Part shown: positions 15,884 to 25,022 of the stretch, one piece after another
Layout: the number at the start of each line of letters is the position of its first letter
Numbering within the stretch: the first letter of the stretch is position 1
Assembly (NCBI RefSeq): GCF_008843145.1
Contig: NZ_CP030265.1
Coordinates: 3,712,501 to 3,776,500 of the forward strand
Length of the DNA: 64,000 nucleotides
Source: Skermanella pratensis
GTDB lineage: Bacteria; Pseudomonadota; Alphaproteobacteria; Azospirillales; Azospirillaceae
Direction: 5' to 3'
Notes under the pieces: model-generated
The model's database searches: none
Told to the model about the DNA's origin: nothing
What the model saw: the letters and a program-made list of their open reading frames with translations, nothing else
Position numbers and translations under genes: made by a program

Positions 15884-17464
15884 ATGGACGCAGCGGTACA
15901 GCTTGCCCTGATGGAGAAACTGAAGGCCGTTCTGGCCGAGCCGGGGACCTTCATCTCCTTCCCCACCGTGCCGCTCTCGTTCACGAGCGACGGGCTGGCG
16001 TCGATCATCGACGGGGCGCAGACACCGGGGGAGCTTCAGATCCAGACGTCGTGGCTCGGTGCCGTCAACCAGGTACCGAGCGGCGAGATGCTGATGAGCC
16101 TGAGCGACCGCTACCTGTGGAAAGCGTTCGCCGATGTCGTCCACAGCCCCGTGAAGCTGGCGCAGGGCAACTTCTCGGCAGAGGACCAAGCGGCGCTGAC
16201 CGCGGCGGAGGCGACGCTCTATCGCGCCGACCCTGCCACCGGCCAGCGCATGCCGTCCGACAAGCTGAAGGCTTACGACCAGCATCGGGACGTCTGGTTC
16301 GGCTGGAACCAGACGCTCCGCAAGCGGGAGATCGAGGTCGCGGATTCGGCCGATCCGGAAGAGCGGAACTACTGGGACGAGGTCGAGCGGCCGACCTATC
16401 TCGGCAAGATCCGCGAGGCGGAGGATCTGTGGCGCGTCGCCGGTTTCCGCCAGGAGATCGATGCCGCCTACGGCATGGTCAAGGCGTTCGCGGCGCGCGG
16501 TCCCAGCCAGTCCTGGACCCAGTGGGGAAGCAGGCTGTCGCTCGACATCGATACCCAGAGCGACATCAACAGCGTGAAGTCGGTCCCCACCGGCTTCAGC
16601 CCGGTCGACTTCATGAATGCGGGCACCTGGCCGTCGTTCACGCTCGGCAACGGGGAGGTCGGGGCGCTGCTGGCGCGGGCACCCGCGGACCTGCTGCAAC
16701 GCTTCGCCGTGACGGGAGTGTCGCCGGACATCGTCAGCGTATCCTTCGAGTACACGTCGGTGACGATCCTGCGGGACTGGTTCGCGCCAGAGGTATTCCA
16801 GGCCCGCTTCTGGCGCTTCACCGATGAAGGACGGCTGCTGTCCGACGGCGCCACGCCGCCCCGGGGCGAGCTGCCGGGCTATATCGCCGCCGTGGTGTTC
16901 CTGCGGAACCTGGTCGTCGAACGCCGCGCCGGCAGCCAGCCGGAGCCGCCCCGGCCCGGCCTCGTCATCAGCCCGTTCATCGGGCTCCGCCAGGACCGGA
17001 TCGCCGTCGCGCCGGCCCCCGGCGGGGTCCGGCCGCCGCCCCGGACGGTGACGGTGCGGGATCATCGCGTGGGAACACCGATCCGGGCCGGCGGTGGAGT
17101 GCCGACGGTCCGGGCCGCCGCGATGCAGCCTGCCGTCGCCATGCGCCTCGCCGGCATCGCGGGCGCGGCGGAGGTCCGTCCCAGGGCCACGGCGGTCAGC
17201 GCGGAGCCGCGCGTCGCGGCGCTGAAGGCCCAGACCTTCAGCCGGCTCGACACGAAATACGCCGACATCGCCTCCGTCGAGCGGGAACTGGCGGTCCGGC
17301 GTCCAGGAATCCGGCCGCTGCCCTTTCCCCGGCCCGGGCAGCCGCCGCCGGCACAGGTCACCCGCCAGACCGCCTTCACGGACGGCGACATGGGGGTGCT
17401 GGCCTTCGTCTGCCGGTCCCTGCCCCGCTGCCCCGATCCCGATCCGGCGCTGGTGTGGACGTGA
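15884..17464 (+). CDS. Unknown protein B of the hemopexin/M15 cluster, related to A
   Basis: A 526-residue protein of no recognised family and no signal peptide. It shares with protein A a helical segment (YLGKIREAEDLWRVAGFRQE) and the module ILRDWFAPEVFQARFW, LLSDGATPPRGELPGY, then VVFLRN. The C-terminal part (about 350-490) is a Pro/Arg/Ala-rich, probably disordered linker, and the protein ends DMGVLAFVCRSLPRCPDPDP, matching the last 20 residues of protein A. The repeated Trp/Ser hairpins of A are missing. It lies 46 bases after A with CGAGGA upstream. A and B look like an ancient duplication, perhaps subunits of one complex; this is inference. Confidence 0.8.
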   Translation: MDAAVQLALMEKLKAVLAEPGTFISFPTVPLSFTSDGLASIIDGAQTPGELQIQTSWLGAVNQVPSGEMLMSLSDRYLWKAFADVVHSPVKLAQGNFSAEDQAALTAAEATLYRADPATGQRMPSDKLKAYDQHRDVWFGWNQTLRKREIEVADSADPEERNYWDEVERPTYLGKIREAEDLWRVAGFRQEIDAAYGMVKAFAARGPSQSWTQWGSRLSLDIDTQSDINSVKSVPTGFSPVDFMNAGTWPSFTLGNGEVGALLARAPADLLQRFAVTGVSPDIVSVSFEYTSVTILRDWFAPEVFQARFWRFTDEGRLLSDGATPPRGELPGYIAAVVFLRNLVVERRAGSQPEPPRPGLVISPFIGLRQDRIAVAPAPGGVRPPPRTVTVRDHRVGTPIRAGGGVPTVRAAAMQPAVAMRLAGIAGAAEVRPRATAVSAEPRVAALKAQTFSRLDTKYADIASVERELAVRRPGIRPLPFPRPGQPPPAQVTRQTAFTDGDMGVLAFVCRSLPRCPDPDPALVWT

Positions 17465-17535
17465 CGGCCGTCGCCGGCTGAAGAACCCGAAGAACCGCGC
17501 CGTTCAGCATTCCCATGAACCTGAGAGGTCGACCC

Positions 17536-18300
17536 ATGTCTTTCACCGAGCTTGTCAACGTTCCGGCCGGCATCAACCCAGACGTCAGCAGCGCCAAGCA
17601 GGCGACCATGCTGTCCCTGCTCGGCAACCCGCGGCAATCCTATGACCAGGAATGCCGGGAAGTGACGGATATCAGGCTGGCGTCCATGATCGTCTTCCGG
17701 CCGGTGGGCCGCCTGAGGGTCCGGGGACTCCGCCCGGCGGTCGACTCCCTGGAAAGGGTCCTTGCCGACATCCAACGGGAGGAGCCGGCAATCCATGCCG
17801 TGCTGGGCCATGTGGGCATGCTGTGCGCCCGCAATGTCCGGGGCTCCAATACCGCGATCAGCAACCATTCCTGGGGGACGGCCATCGACCTCACGCTGGA
17901 AGGAATCCTCGACCGGCGGGGTGACGACAGGGTGCAGGTCGGCCTGACGAGGATCGCGCCGATCTTCAATGGACACGGGTGGTTCTGGGGTGCCGGCTTC
18001 CGCACCGAGGACGCCATGCATTTCGAATGCGGCGACGAGCTCATCCGGCAATGGCACCGGGACGGATTGCTGCAGGGATTGGCTCCGGCCACTGTGCCGG
18101 ACCCGGTGCTGAGCCTGGGCGACCGTGGCCCCGAGGTGGTGGAGTTGCAGAGGAAGCTGAACGAATTCGGTGCCGGGCTGGTCGCGGACGGGATCTTCGG
18201 ACGCGGCACCCACGCCGCCGTCATGGCTTTCCAGGCACGGAACGGACTTTCCGCCGACGGTGTTGTAGGCCCAATGACGCGCAGGGCTCTGGGTCTTTGA
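17536..18300 (+). CDS. M15 D-Ala-D-Ala carboxypeptidase-like protein with peptidoglycan-binding domain
   Basis: This 254-residue protein has a zinc M15 peptidase domain: the H-x6-D motif in SNHSWGTAIDLTLEG and the downstream EDAMHFECGDEL motif with the last zinc histidine. Residues about 190-254 are a peptidoglycan-binding type 1 domain (LSLGDRGPEVVELQRKLNEF, then DGIFGRGTHAAVMAFQ and GPMTRRALGL). The target is expected to be peptidoglycan cross-links or stem peptides. I start it at ATG 17536, with GAGAGG 7 bases upstream, instead of an ATG 7 codons earlier. It lacks a signal peptide, as do the three genes before it. The stop overlaps the start of the next gene (TGATG). Confidence 0.87.
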   Translation: MSFTELVNVPAGINPDVSSAKQATMLSLLGNPRQSYDQECREVTDIRLASMIVFRPVGRLRVRGLRPAVDSLERVLADIQREEPAIHAVLGHVGMLCARNVRGSNTAISNHSWGTAIDLTLEGILDRRGDDRVQVGLTRIAPIFNGHGWFWGAGFRTEDAMHFECGDELIRQWHRDGLLQGLAPATVPDPVLSLGDRGPEVVELQRKLNEFGAGLVADGIFGRGTHAAVMAFQARNGLSADGVVGPMTRRALGL

Positions 18301-18863
18301 TGGCGATGCGGAAACTGCAAGGCAAGGCGGCCCGGGTGGCCGGGGCGGTGGGCATGATGCTCGCCGCCCTGCCCGCCGGGGCGCAGGTCAGCGACTACAC
18401 CTCCGTGGCGGAGGGCGGCTGCCGGCCGCCGCCGCCGGAGATGGGTGCCGTCTACCAGGCCCTCGACCTGGGGGTGGAACTGTGCGGAGCTCCGCCGGGC
18501 ATCGACCTGCTGCTCGTTTCGTCCGACCGCAGCTCATGGCTCGACATCGCGCGGGGCGACCGGATCTGGACGACCGAGGACGCCGTCGTCTATGACCGGC
18601 CGGTCGGCGATTTTCCGAATATAGGTGCGGAGAAGGTAGAATGGCGGCTCGCTCCCGGCAGCCAGCCCGGCGCGCTGATCTTCCGCGTCGCGGGTGAGGC
18701 GGAGGGCGCGCGACGCACCCTCCTGTTCGTCGCCAGGATCGAGTCGGACGCGGCTTGCCTGCTCGGGCGTGTCGCCACCAACGAGGAAGCCAGGGCCCTC
18801 GCCGACGGTCCGGGGACCTGCGACGAGGAAAACCAGCTGCCTCTCAGGCCGCGATTCCCGTAG
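18300..18863 (+). CDS. Secreted protein of unknown function, end of hemopexin/M15 cluster
   Basis: A 187-residue protein with a Sec signal peptide: Lys/Arg-rich start, hydrophobic AGAVGMMLAALPAGAQ, cleavage probably after AGAQ near residue 29. The mature protein has four cysteines (GGCRPP, ELCGAP, AACLLG, GTCDEE) that could form two disulfides. It contains a small beta-rich domain without recognisable motifs. The start ATG overlaps the stop of the M15 gene by two bases, so the two are coupled. As the only gene in the cluster with an export signal, it might act as an inhibitor or immunity-like partner for the M15 enzymes in the periplasm. That is speculation from position. Confidence 0.75.
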   Translation: MAMRKLQGKAARVAGAVGMMLAALPAGAQVSDYTSVAEGGCRPPPPEMGAVYQALDLGVELCGAPPGIDLLLVSSDRSSWLDIARGDRIWTTEDAVVYDRPVGDFPNIGAEKVEWRLAPGSQPGALIFRVAGEAEGARRTLLFVARIESDAACLLGRVATNEEARALADGPGTCDEENQLPLRPRFP

Positions 18864-18874
18864 GATCGGGAGGT

Positions 18875-19939
18875 TTACCGGCGCGGAACCGGGATACGGG
18901 CCGCGCCGCCGTCCTCGACGCCCGTGAGCGTCTTCATGAACTCGACAAGGTCCGTGCGGCCCTGCTCGTCGAGTTCCAGCGGAACCATCGCCGGGGACCG
19001 GCTCGGGCGGGCGATGCCCCCCTTCTCGTAATGGACGACCACATCGTAAAGAGTCGACGACGAGCCGTTGTGCATGAAGGGCGGGCGGACCGCCACCGAC
19101 CGGAGCGTCGGGGTCTTGAAGGCGTACTGCATCATCCCGTCCGCCTTGTCCTGCCGTCCGCGGCCAAGATCGGTGGTCGTGGTGCCGATATCGTGAAAGG
19201 CATCGTCCGTGAAGCGCCAGCCGCCGTGGCATGCGGAGCAACCGGCCGCGGTGTTGAACAGCAGAAAGCCGCGCTTGGCGGAGTCGGAGATGGCGGTCTC
19301 GTCGCCCTCCACCCAGCGGTCGAAGGGAGCGACGCCCGGCTCGATCGTCCGCTCGTAGGCGGCGATCGCCGTCACGATGGCATCGATATCGATGGAGGAA
19401 CCCGGCAGGGCCGCGCCGAAGGCGGAGACATAGTCGGGCACGGCGCGGACCCGTTCCTCGATGACCGCGACCTCCACCGGCGTGTCGGTCTCGCGCATCG
19501 ACATCGATCCCGTCGCGATGGACGACTTGGCCTGCGCTTCGAGGGTGGCGCTCTTGCCGTCCCATCCCACCGGCGCGCCGTCGGCATGTCCGAGACCGAC
19601 CAGGGGCTGGGACTTGCGGGAAGTCGGCTTGCCTGAATCGTTGAGGCTGCGCGGGTCGGTCGCGGCCCAGGCGGCATCGGGGAAATGGCAGCTTCCGCAC
19701 GAGGTCTTGCCGGAGGCGGACAGCCTGGTATCCCAGAACAGGCGCCCGCCGAGATCGACGAGAGCCTGGTTCGCGACCGCGAGCGCGGCCGGGCGTCGAT
19801 AGGCCTCCTTCAGCGCATCGAGTTCCTCGCCATGATCCGCCCGGCCCTGGGCCAGGACGGGCGGCGTTCCCAAGCCCTGGACAAGGGCGATCATCGCGGC
19901 GCCGAACCCGACCGCGAAAAGTGTCTTAGTGATGCGCAT
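18875..19939 (-). CDS. Di-haem cytochrome c peroxidase (CCP/MauG family)
   Basis: A 354-residue periplasmic protein with a signal peptide ending near ...PPVLAQG (about residue 32). Two haem c motifs are present: CGSCH at 81-85 and CSACH in AAGCSACHGGWRF, and the haem-ligand region GMMQYAFKTPTLRSVA with PPFMHNGSSSTLYDVV near the C-terminus. The family reduces H2O2 with electrons from cytochrome c, or, in MauG-like members, oxidises protein residues. It is convergent with the secreted gene at 18863 (11 bases apart) and divergent from the histidine phosphatase gene. Nothing next to it suggests a specific partner. Confidence 0.92.
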   Translation of the reverse strand: MRITKTLFAVGFGAAMIALVQGLGTPPVLAQGRADHGEELDALKEAYRRPAALAVANQALVDLGGRLFWDTRLSASGKTSCGSCHFPDAAWAATDPRSLNDSGKPTSRKSQPLVGLGHADGAPVGWDGKSATLEAQAKSSIATGSMSMRETDTPVEVAVIEERVRAVPDYVSAFGAALPGSSIDIDAIVTAIAAYERTIEPGVAPFDRWVEGDETAISDSAKRGFLLFNTAAGCSACHGGWRFTDDAFHDIGTTTTDLGRGRQDKADGMMQYAFKTPTLRSVAVRPPFMHNGSSSTLYDVVVHYEKGGIARPSRSPAMVPLELDEQGRTDLVEFMKTLTGVEDGGAARIPVPRR

Positions 19940-20158
19940 AAAAATGCCTTTGCTTAAACCCGCCGGTCAGCGCGAAGAAACTTTCAACCTTGACCGGCGT
20001 TCATCTCTCGTCCCGCAATACAATATGTGGCAGACCAACTGTACAAGTATGACTTTGTTACTATAGATCAAAATTCTTAAATAAAACTCTATTAACTGAT
20101 GTTTAATCTCTTCAGATAAACATCCGTGAAGACACAAAAAGTCAACGGAGTTTTCAAA
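19940..20158. promoter_or_regulatory. AT-rich divergent promoter region
   Basis: The 219 bases between the peroxidase and the histidine phosphatase gene are far more AT-rich than the rest of the window (for example TATAGATCAAAATTCTTAAA at 20061-20080). Both divergent promoters should lie here. No clear regulator site was recognised. Confidence 0.5.
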
Positions 20159-20782
20159 ATGTGCGTAAAATATGCTAAAATTTCGATGATGGCGATGACC
20201 GTTGTCGGCGGAATGCTTATGACTTCGATGAGCGCCCAAGCCGAGGAGCTGAAGGGCGACGCCTTGTTCTCGGCCCTCAAGAACGGCGGCTACGTCATCT
20301 ACATCCGCCATGCGCTTTCGGACACGTCGCAGAACGACGCCGACCCGATCGACGTGGCGAACTGCCAGACCCAGCGCAACCTGTCGGCTGCCGGCAAGGA
20401 CCAGGCCCGTGCCATCGGAAAGGCCATGCAGGAGCGCGGCATCGCGGTCGACGCGGTGATGACCAGCGCCTATTGCCGCGCCAAGGAGACCGGGACGCTG
20501 GCGTTCGGCGACATCCAGACCTCCGACGCGCTGTTCTACAGCCTCGGACTGTCCAAGGATGACGCCGCCAAGGCCGCCGACCAGCTCAAGAAGATCATCG
20601 GCACCGCCCCGCCGGCCGGCAAGAACACCGTCCTGGTCGGCCACACGTCCAACATCAAGGAAGTCGCCGGCGTCTGGCCGAAGACCGAAGGCGGCGCCTT
20701 CGTCATGGAGCCGAAAGGCGCCGGAAACTTCGCGGTCGTCGGCTCTTTCTCCGCCGAAGATCTTATCAAGACCGCCAACTGA
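20159..20782 (+). CDS. Secreted histidine phosphatase family protein
   Basis: A 207-residue protein with a Sec signal peptide ([20 protein letters not shown], then QAEE; cleavage near residue 29). The mature domain has the phosphoglycerate-mutase-like catalytic start [11 protein letters not shown] with the nucleophile His, the second arginine in AYCRAKETG, and the second His in VLVGHTSNI. It also has [17 protein letters not shown], typical of the family. The RHA in place of RHG occurs in some members. Substrate unknown; these periplasmic forms are probably phosphatases. ATG 20159 has ACGGAG about 10 bases upstream; a GTG 11 codons earlier is possible but lies before a less natural signal sequence. 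Confidence 0.88.
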   Translation: MCVKYAKISMMAMTVVGGMLMTSMSAQAEELKGDALFSALKNGGYVIYIRHALSDTSQNDADPIDVANCQTQRNLSAAGKDQARAIGKAMQERGIAVDAVMTSAYCRAKETGTLAFGDIQTSDALFYSLGLSKDDAAKAADQLKKIIGTAPPAGKNTVLVGHTSNIKEVAGVWPKTEGGAFVMEPKGAGNFAVVGSFSAEDLIKTAN

Positions 20783-20876
20783 AGTCGTGGCCGGCGCGGA
20801 GGCGATCTGCCGGCGCCTCCGCGCGGCTGCTGGTTCGCGAAAGCCGGATACCGTCATCGACGAGGTCGCCATCACT

Positions 20877-22571
20877 ATGAGATTCGCTCCGCTCACGCTC
20901 CGCGCCCGCCTGATGGGTTTGCCGGCGATCGCCCTGGTGGTGCTCGTCGTCCTGGCCGGCGGCGCCATTTACATGTCGCATACCGAAGGCGAGGCGATCG
21001 CCGGTATCAAGACCCGCGAAATCGCCCGCAACGAGGCCGTCACAAGGTTCCTTGCCGACCTCTCGCGGACCCAGCGCATGCTTTCCGAGATCCTGGGGAC
21101 GGGCGAGGGAGCGGACGCCGAGCGGATCTTCGAGCAAGGGCGGGCCGCCATGGACACGGTCCGCGCGCTGACGGACAGCTTCGCCCAGCAGGGCGCGCTC
21201 TTCGCCGGCGATCCCGAGATAGCCTCGGTTCATGCCGACGCCGCCAAGGAGGCCGCCTCCTACCGGAGCGCCGTCGTCTCCGCCCTCCAGCTCGCCACCG
21301 CCGACCCCGAGCTGGCCGCTCCGCAGCTCCAGCGGGCCACCCGCTCCTATGTTAAGCTGGTCGAGCAGATGGGACGCGCGCTCGACCTGACCGGATTCGG
21401 CCTGTCGGGGGAACTCAACAAGCTCGGCGACGGCTCGGAGCGGATGGCCACCGTCCTGGCGGGAATCACCGTGCTGTCCATCCTCGTGCTGATGCTGGCG
21501 AGCTGGGTGATCTACCGGAACATAGCCGGCAGCCTGCATGCGGTGACGGGCGTGATGGGCAAGCTGGCCCGCAACGACCTTCAGGTCGAGGTAAGCGGCC
21601 AGGAGCGGTCGGACGAGATCGGCGCGATGATGCGGGCGGTCCAGGTCTTCAAGGACACCATGATCCGCACCCGCGAGATGGAGCGGGAGTCGCGGGAAGC
21701 CGAGGTGCGGGTCGCGGCCGAGCGCAAGGCGGCGATGCTCCATCTCGCCGACGCCTTCGAGGCGAGCGTCAAGGGCATCGTCGAGACGGTAGCCTCCGCC
21801 GCGACCGAGATGCAGAGCACCGCGTCGGTGATGACCCACACCGCGGACACCACCAGCCAGCAGGCGACGGCGGTGGCCGCCGCGTCGGAGCAGGCGTCCG
21901 CCAACGTCCAGACCGTGGCCGCCGCGACCGAGGAGCTGTCCTCCTCCATCGCCGAGATCGGCCGGCAGATCAACGGTTCCAGCCAAGTCGCCAACCTGGC
22001 GGTGACCGAGGCGAGCCGCACCAACGAGACCATGAAGGTGCTGGTCCAGGCGGCCGAGCAGATCGGCCAGGTGGTCGAGCTGATCAACACCATCGCCGGC
22101 CAGACCAACCTGCTGGCGCTGAACGCCACGATCGAGGCGGCGCGCGCCGGGGAGGCCGGCAAGGGCTTCGCGGTGGTGGCTTCGGAGGTCAAGTCGCTGG
22201 CGACCCAGACCGCCCGGGCGACCGAGGAGATCAAGTCGAAGGTCAGCGAGATCCAGGGCGCCACCAACGGAGCCCAGCTTGCGATCGACGGCATCGGCAG
22301 GATCATCGGGCAGATGAACGAGATCACCACGACCATCGCCGCCGCGATCGAGGAACAGGGCGCCGCCACGCGCGACATCTCCTCCAACGTCAGTCAGGCG
22401 GCGCGGGGCACCGAGGAGGTCTCGTCCAACATCACCGGCGTGACCCAGGCCGCCGGAGAGACCGGAGCCGCGGCATCCCAGGTGCTCGGTGCCTCCGAGG
22501 GCCTGGCGCGAGAGGCGGAGAACCTGCGCGGCGAGGTCGCAAGCTTCATCGCGAACATCCGGGCCGCCTGA
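20877..22571 (+). CDS. Methyl-accepting chemotaxis protein
   Basis: A 564-residue transmembrane chemoreceptor. TM1 is at about 15-33 and TM2 at about 191-212, enclosing a helical periplasmic sensor of about 155 residues. A HAMP domain follows (213-265), then a cytoplasmic signalling domain with the highly conserved tip [20 protein letters not shown] and [20 protein letters not shown]. The sensor is a helical-bundle type with no recognised ligand site. The ATG at 20877 has GAGG about 12 bases upstream, a long spacing. It follows the histidine phosphatase by 94 bases and overlaps the convergent gldA-like gene by 26 bases at its 3' end. Confidence 0.95.
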   Translation: MRFAPLTLRARLMGLPAIALVVLVVLAGGAIYMSHTEGEAIAGIKTREIARNEAVTRFLADLSRTQRMLSEILGTGEGADAERIFEQGRAAMDTVRALTDSFAQQGALFAGDPEIASVHADAAKEAASYRSAVVSALQLATADPELAAPQLQRATRSYVKLVEQMGRALDLTGFGLSGELNKLGDGSERMATVLAGITVLSILVLMLASWVIYRNIAGSLHAVTGVMGKLARNDLQVEVSGQERSDEIGAMMRAVQVFKDTMIRTREMERESREAEVRVAAERKAAMLHLADAFEASVKGIVETVASAATEMQSTASVMTHTADTTSQQATAVAAASEQASANVQTVAAATEELSSSIAEIGRQINGSSQVANLAVTEASRTNETMKVLVQAAEQIGQVVELINTIAGQTNLLALNATIEAARAGEAGKGFAVVASEVKSLATQTARATEEIKSKVSEIQGATNGAQLAIDGIGRIIGQMNEITTTIAAAIEEQGAATRDISSNVSQAARGTEEVSSNITGVTQAAGETGAAASQVLGASEGLAREAENLRGEVASFIANIRAA

Positions 22572-23646
22572 CGGCCGCCCGGCCGTCCAGGGCGCGCATG
22601 GCCCGGACCAGGTCCTCCGCGGCGAGAGCGCGTTCGAAGTTGCGGGCGTGCGGGGCCTGGAGGGTCAGCTCGGCGATGACGGCATAGTCGTCCTCGGTCG
22701 GAACGGCGAGTCCCAGGTCGGCAAGCCCGCAGGGGAGGCCGAGCGCGCGGTAGAAGGCCAGATGGTCATCCATGAAGGGCGGATCACGTCCTTCGAGCAG
22801 GAATTGGACCAGCAAGGCGTAGGCGACCTGAAGGCCGTGCAGCGCCCCGGCCAAGGCCGGCACGGCGGACAGGCCGCGGGTCATGGAATGGACGATGGAC
22901 AGCCCGCCATTCTCGAACGCGAGGCCGCTCCACAGGACGGTCGCCTCCACCACGCGCTCCACCGCCTCGTCGGTTTCCCTCCGGTCCACCGCCGCGAGCG
23001 CCGCGGCCGCGTGGTCGCGCAGGCAGCGGTAGCAGGCATCGCCGAGGACAAGGCCCGCTTGCGACGGACGGCTTCCGTAGATGTTCCGCCCGCCGCTACG
23101 GGCGCATTGCGCCGCCTCGAAGGACTTGACCAGCGCATCCCCGATGCCGGCGAGGAAAAGGATGCGGGGCGCCCGGACGATGACAGCGGTATCCACCAGC
23201 ACCAGCGCGGGATTGCGCGGCAGCTTGTCGACGCGGAGCAGGCGGTGGTCCTCGTCGTAGAGCACATAGACGTGGCTGGTCGGCGCATCGTTCGAGGCGA
23301 TCGTCGGCAGGCTCGCCACCTCGGCCCCGAGCCGGGCCGCCAAGCCCTTGCCGGCGTCGATGCATTTTCCGCCGCCGGCCGCGATGACCACGTCCGGGCG
23401 TCGGCCGCCGAGCGCGCCGAAGAGCCGGTCGATCTCCCCGGGCGTGATCTCGCCCCCGAAAGCCAGCTTGCCGAGGGCGACGCCCGCGGCATCGCAGCTC
23501 GCGGCCACCCGCCCGCCGACGATCCCGTCGACCACGTCGTCGGCGACGAGCACCGCGCTCTTGCCGAGCCGGCCGATCTCCTCCCCGATCCTGTCGAGCG
23601 TTCCCGGACCCTGGATGTAACGGCCGGGAGAGCCGAAGATGATCAT
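22546..23646 (-). CDS. Glycerol dehydrogenase-like iron/zinc alcohol dehydrogenase
   Basis: A 366-residue enzyme of the GldA group: NAD-dependent oxidation of a polyol, or reduction of a ketone. It has the NAD motif [19 protein letters not shown] and the metal-site regions [18 protein letters not shown] and [13 protein letters not shown]. Typical length is 360-370. I start it at ATG 23646 ([15 protein letters not shown]), with AAGGA 6 bases upstream. The N-terminus and GSPxRYIQGPG match GldA. It is divergent from the LysR gene (116-base gap) and may be its target. It could feed the neighbouring sugar-acid pathways. Confidence 0.9.
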   Translation of the reverse strand: MIIFGSPGRYIQGPGTLDRIGEEIGRLGKSAVLVADDVVDGIVGGRVAASCDAAGVALGKLAFGGEITPGEIDRLFGALGGRRPDVVIAAGGGKCIDAGKGLAARLGAEVASLPTIASNDAPTSHVYVLYDEDHRLLRVDKLPRNPALVLVDTAVIVRAPRILFLAGIGDALVKSFEAAQCARSGGRNIYGSRPSQAGLVLGDACYRCLRDHAAAALAAVDRRETDEAVERVVEATVLWSGLAFENGGLSIVHSMTRGLSAVPALAGALHGLQVAYALLVQFLLEGRDPPFMDDHLAFYRALGLPCGLADLGLAVPTEDDYAVIAELTLQAPHARNFERALAAEDLVRAMRALDGRAAVRRPGCSR

Positions 23647-23762
23647 GCCTGTCCTTCCATCCGCCAGCGCGCGACCCCGCCGGGCCGCCGTCAGGGACCA
23701 AACTATCAACGGTACGGCGAAACCGATAAGCTCATTCCGGGTAAACCGGGGGTGGGTCACGA

Positions 23763-24665
23763 ATGATTCCGATGCGCGCCATCAGCATGTTTCACGCGAC
23801 CGTCAAGGCGGGCAGCATATCGAGCGCGGCGCAGGAACTCGGCGTCACGCCGTCGGCGATCAGCCAGCAGATCCATTCCCTGGAACTGTTCCTCGGGACG
23901 TCCCTGATGGTCAAGGTCGGGCGCCAGGTCAAGCTGACCGAGGCCGGCGAACGCTATTTCGAGATGATCTCCAACGGCGTCGACCAGATCGCCGAGGCGA
24001 CGCACCGGCTGCGCGGCCATCGGGCGGCGACGGTGCTGACGGTCCGCGCGGCACCGACCCTCTCGACCAAGTGGCTGCTTCCCCGGCTCGGCTCGTTCAT
24101 CGGGAAGCATCCCCAGATCGATGTCCGGATCGACGGAACCAACGAGCCCACGAACTTCGACCGGGAGGACGTCGACGTGGACCTCCGCCACGGCGAGGGC
24201 CGCTGGCCCGGGCTTTTCGTCGAGGGGCTGGCGGAGGAGCGTTTCTTCCCCGTCTGCTCGCCGAGCATCGCGGCGGCCGGAAGCCTGCAGCCGGCGGATT
24301 TCTTCCGGCATCGCCTGATCCACTCGGTCAAATCAGCGGTCCAGTGGAATCACTGGTTCGCGACGGTCGGCATTTCCCCGGAGCAGCGCTGGCAGCGGGT
24401 CCTGTTCGACCGTTCGCACATGGTGGTGGATGCGGCGGCCGGCGGTCTCGGCATCGCGCTCGAGAGCAACATGATGATGTGGCACGAGCTGCGCGACGGG
24501 CGACTGGTTTGCCCCGTGCCCAATCCGCCGCCGATCACGGCGGTCACGCAGTGGATCGTCTGTCCCCCGGATCGACTGCGCCTGTCCAAGGTCCGCTCCT
24601 TCATCGAGTGGCTCCGGGCGGAGCGTGACGCATGGCTGGCCGAGGTCGCCGCGGCCGGTTCCTGA
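23763..24665 (+). CDS. LysR-type transcriptional regulator (GcvA-like)
   Basis: A 300-residue LysR regulator. The N-terminal winged helix-turn-helix is clear: MFHATVKAGSISSAAQELGV followed by TPSAISQQIHSLE (residues about 9-41). The C-terminal effector domain contains a GcvA-like DVDVDLRHGEGRWPGL segment. It is divergent from the gldA-like gene and also upstream of the SAF oxidoreductase/TRAP operon, so either could be its target. The 116-base gap to the divergent gene is a normal place for a LysR site, but I do not see a clear T-N11-A dyad of high quality. Effector unknown. Confidence 0.92.
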   Translation: MIPMRAISMFHATVKAGSISSAAQELGVTPSAISQQIHSLELFLGTSLMVKVGRQVKLTEAGERYFEMISNGVDQIAEATHRLRGHRAATVLTVRAAPTLSTKWLLPRLGSFIGKHPQIDVRIDGTNEPTNFDREDVDVDLRHGEGRWPGLFVEGLAEERFFPVCSPSIAAAGSLQPADFFRHRLIHSVKSAVQWNHWFATVGISPEQRWQRVLFDRSHMVVDAAAGGLGIALESNMMMWHELRDGRLVCPVPNPPPITAVTQWIVCPPDRLRLSKVRSFIEWLRAERDAWLAEVAAAGS

Positions 24666-25022
24666 CCCCGGCTCCCATCGTTTAGCTGACCTAACAAACG
24701 GTCCTGGACATCTAAATTGTGGTGCCGCCGCAGACCCGCGTAGCATGGTCGGCAAGAAATGAGGTCCCGCAGAGGCCCTCCCGCAAAACAATACGACCCG
24801 CCAGCGCGGGACCGGTGAGGAAACGAGACAGAAACCATGCAGAACCCGGAAGCCCGGGAACCGTCTTGACGGGCGCGCCGTCCGCGCGCCGCCGGTTCCC
24901 CCAGCCACCCCTGACCGTCCCGGTTCCAAATCCGGGTAGCCGCCGGCCGCGTCGCCCGCAGGCGGCATGAGGAGACGCGTCTCCTCCCGGCCCCCTCAAT
25001 CAGCATTCTGGAAGGATTCAAG
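24666..25022. other. 357-base intergenic region upstream of the first TRAP operon
   Basis: No gene is seen. An AT-richer stretch (24680-24720) may hold a promoter. The region ends with the palindrome at 24969-24986 and a good ribosome site (GGAAGG at 25010-25015) before the 25023 gene. Confidence 0.5.
24969..24986. promoter_or_regulatory. 18-bp perfect palindrome, candidate operator
   Basis: GAGGAGACGCGTCTCCTC is an exact inverted repeat 36 bases upstream of the SAF oxidoreductase start. Its position fits an operator over or just after the promoter, read by an unidentified dimeric regulator; the LysR gene is the nearest candidate. It could also form a hairpin in the leader mRNA. Confidence 0.55.
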
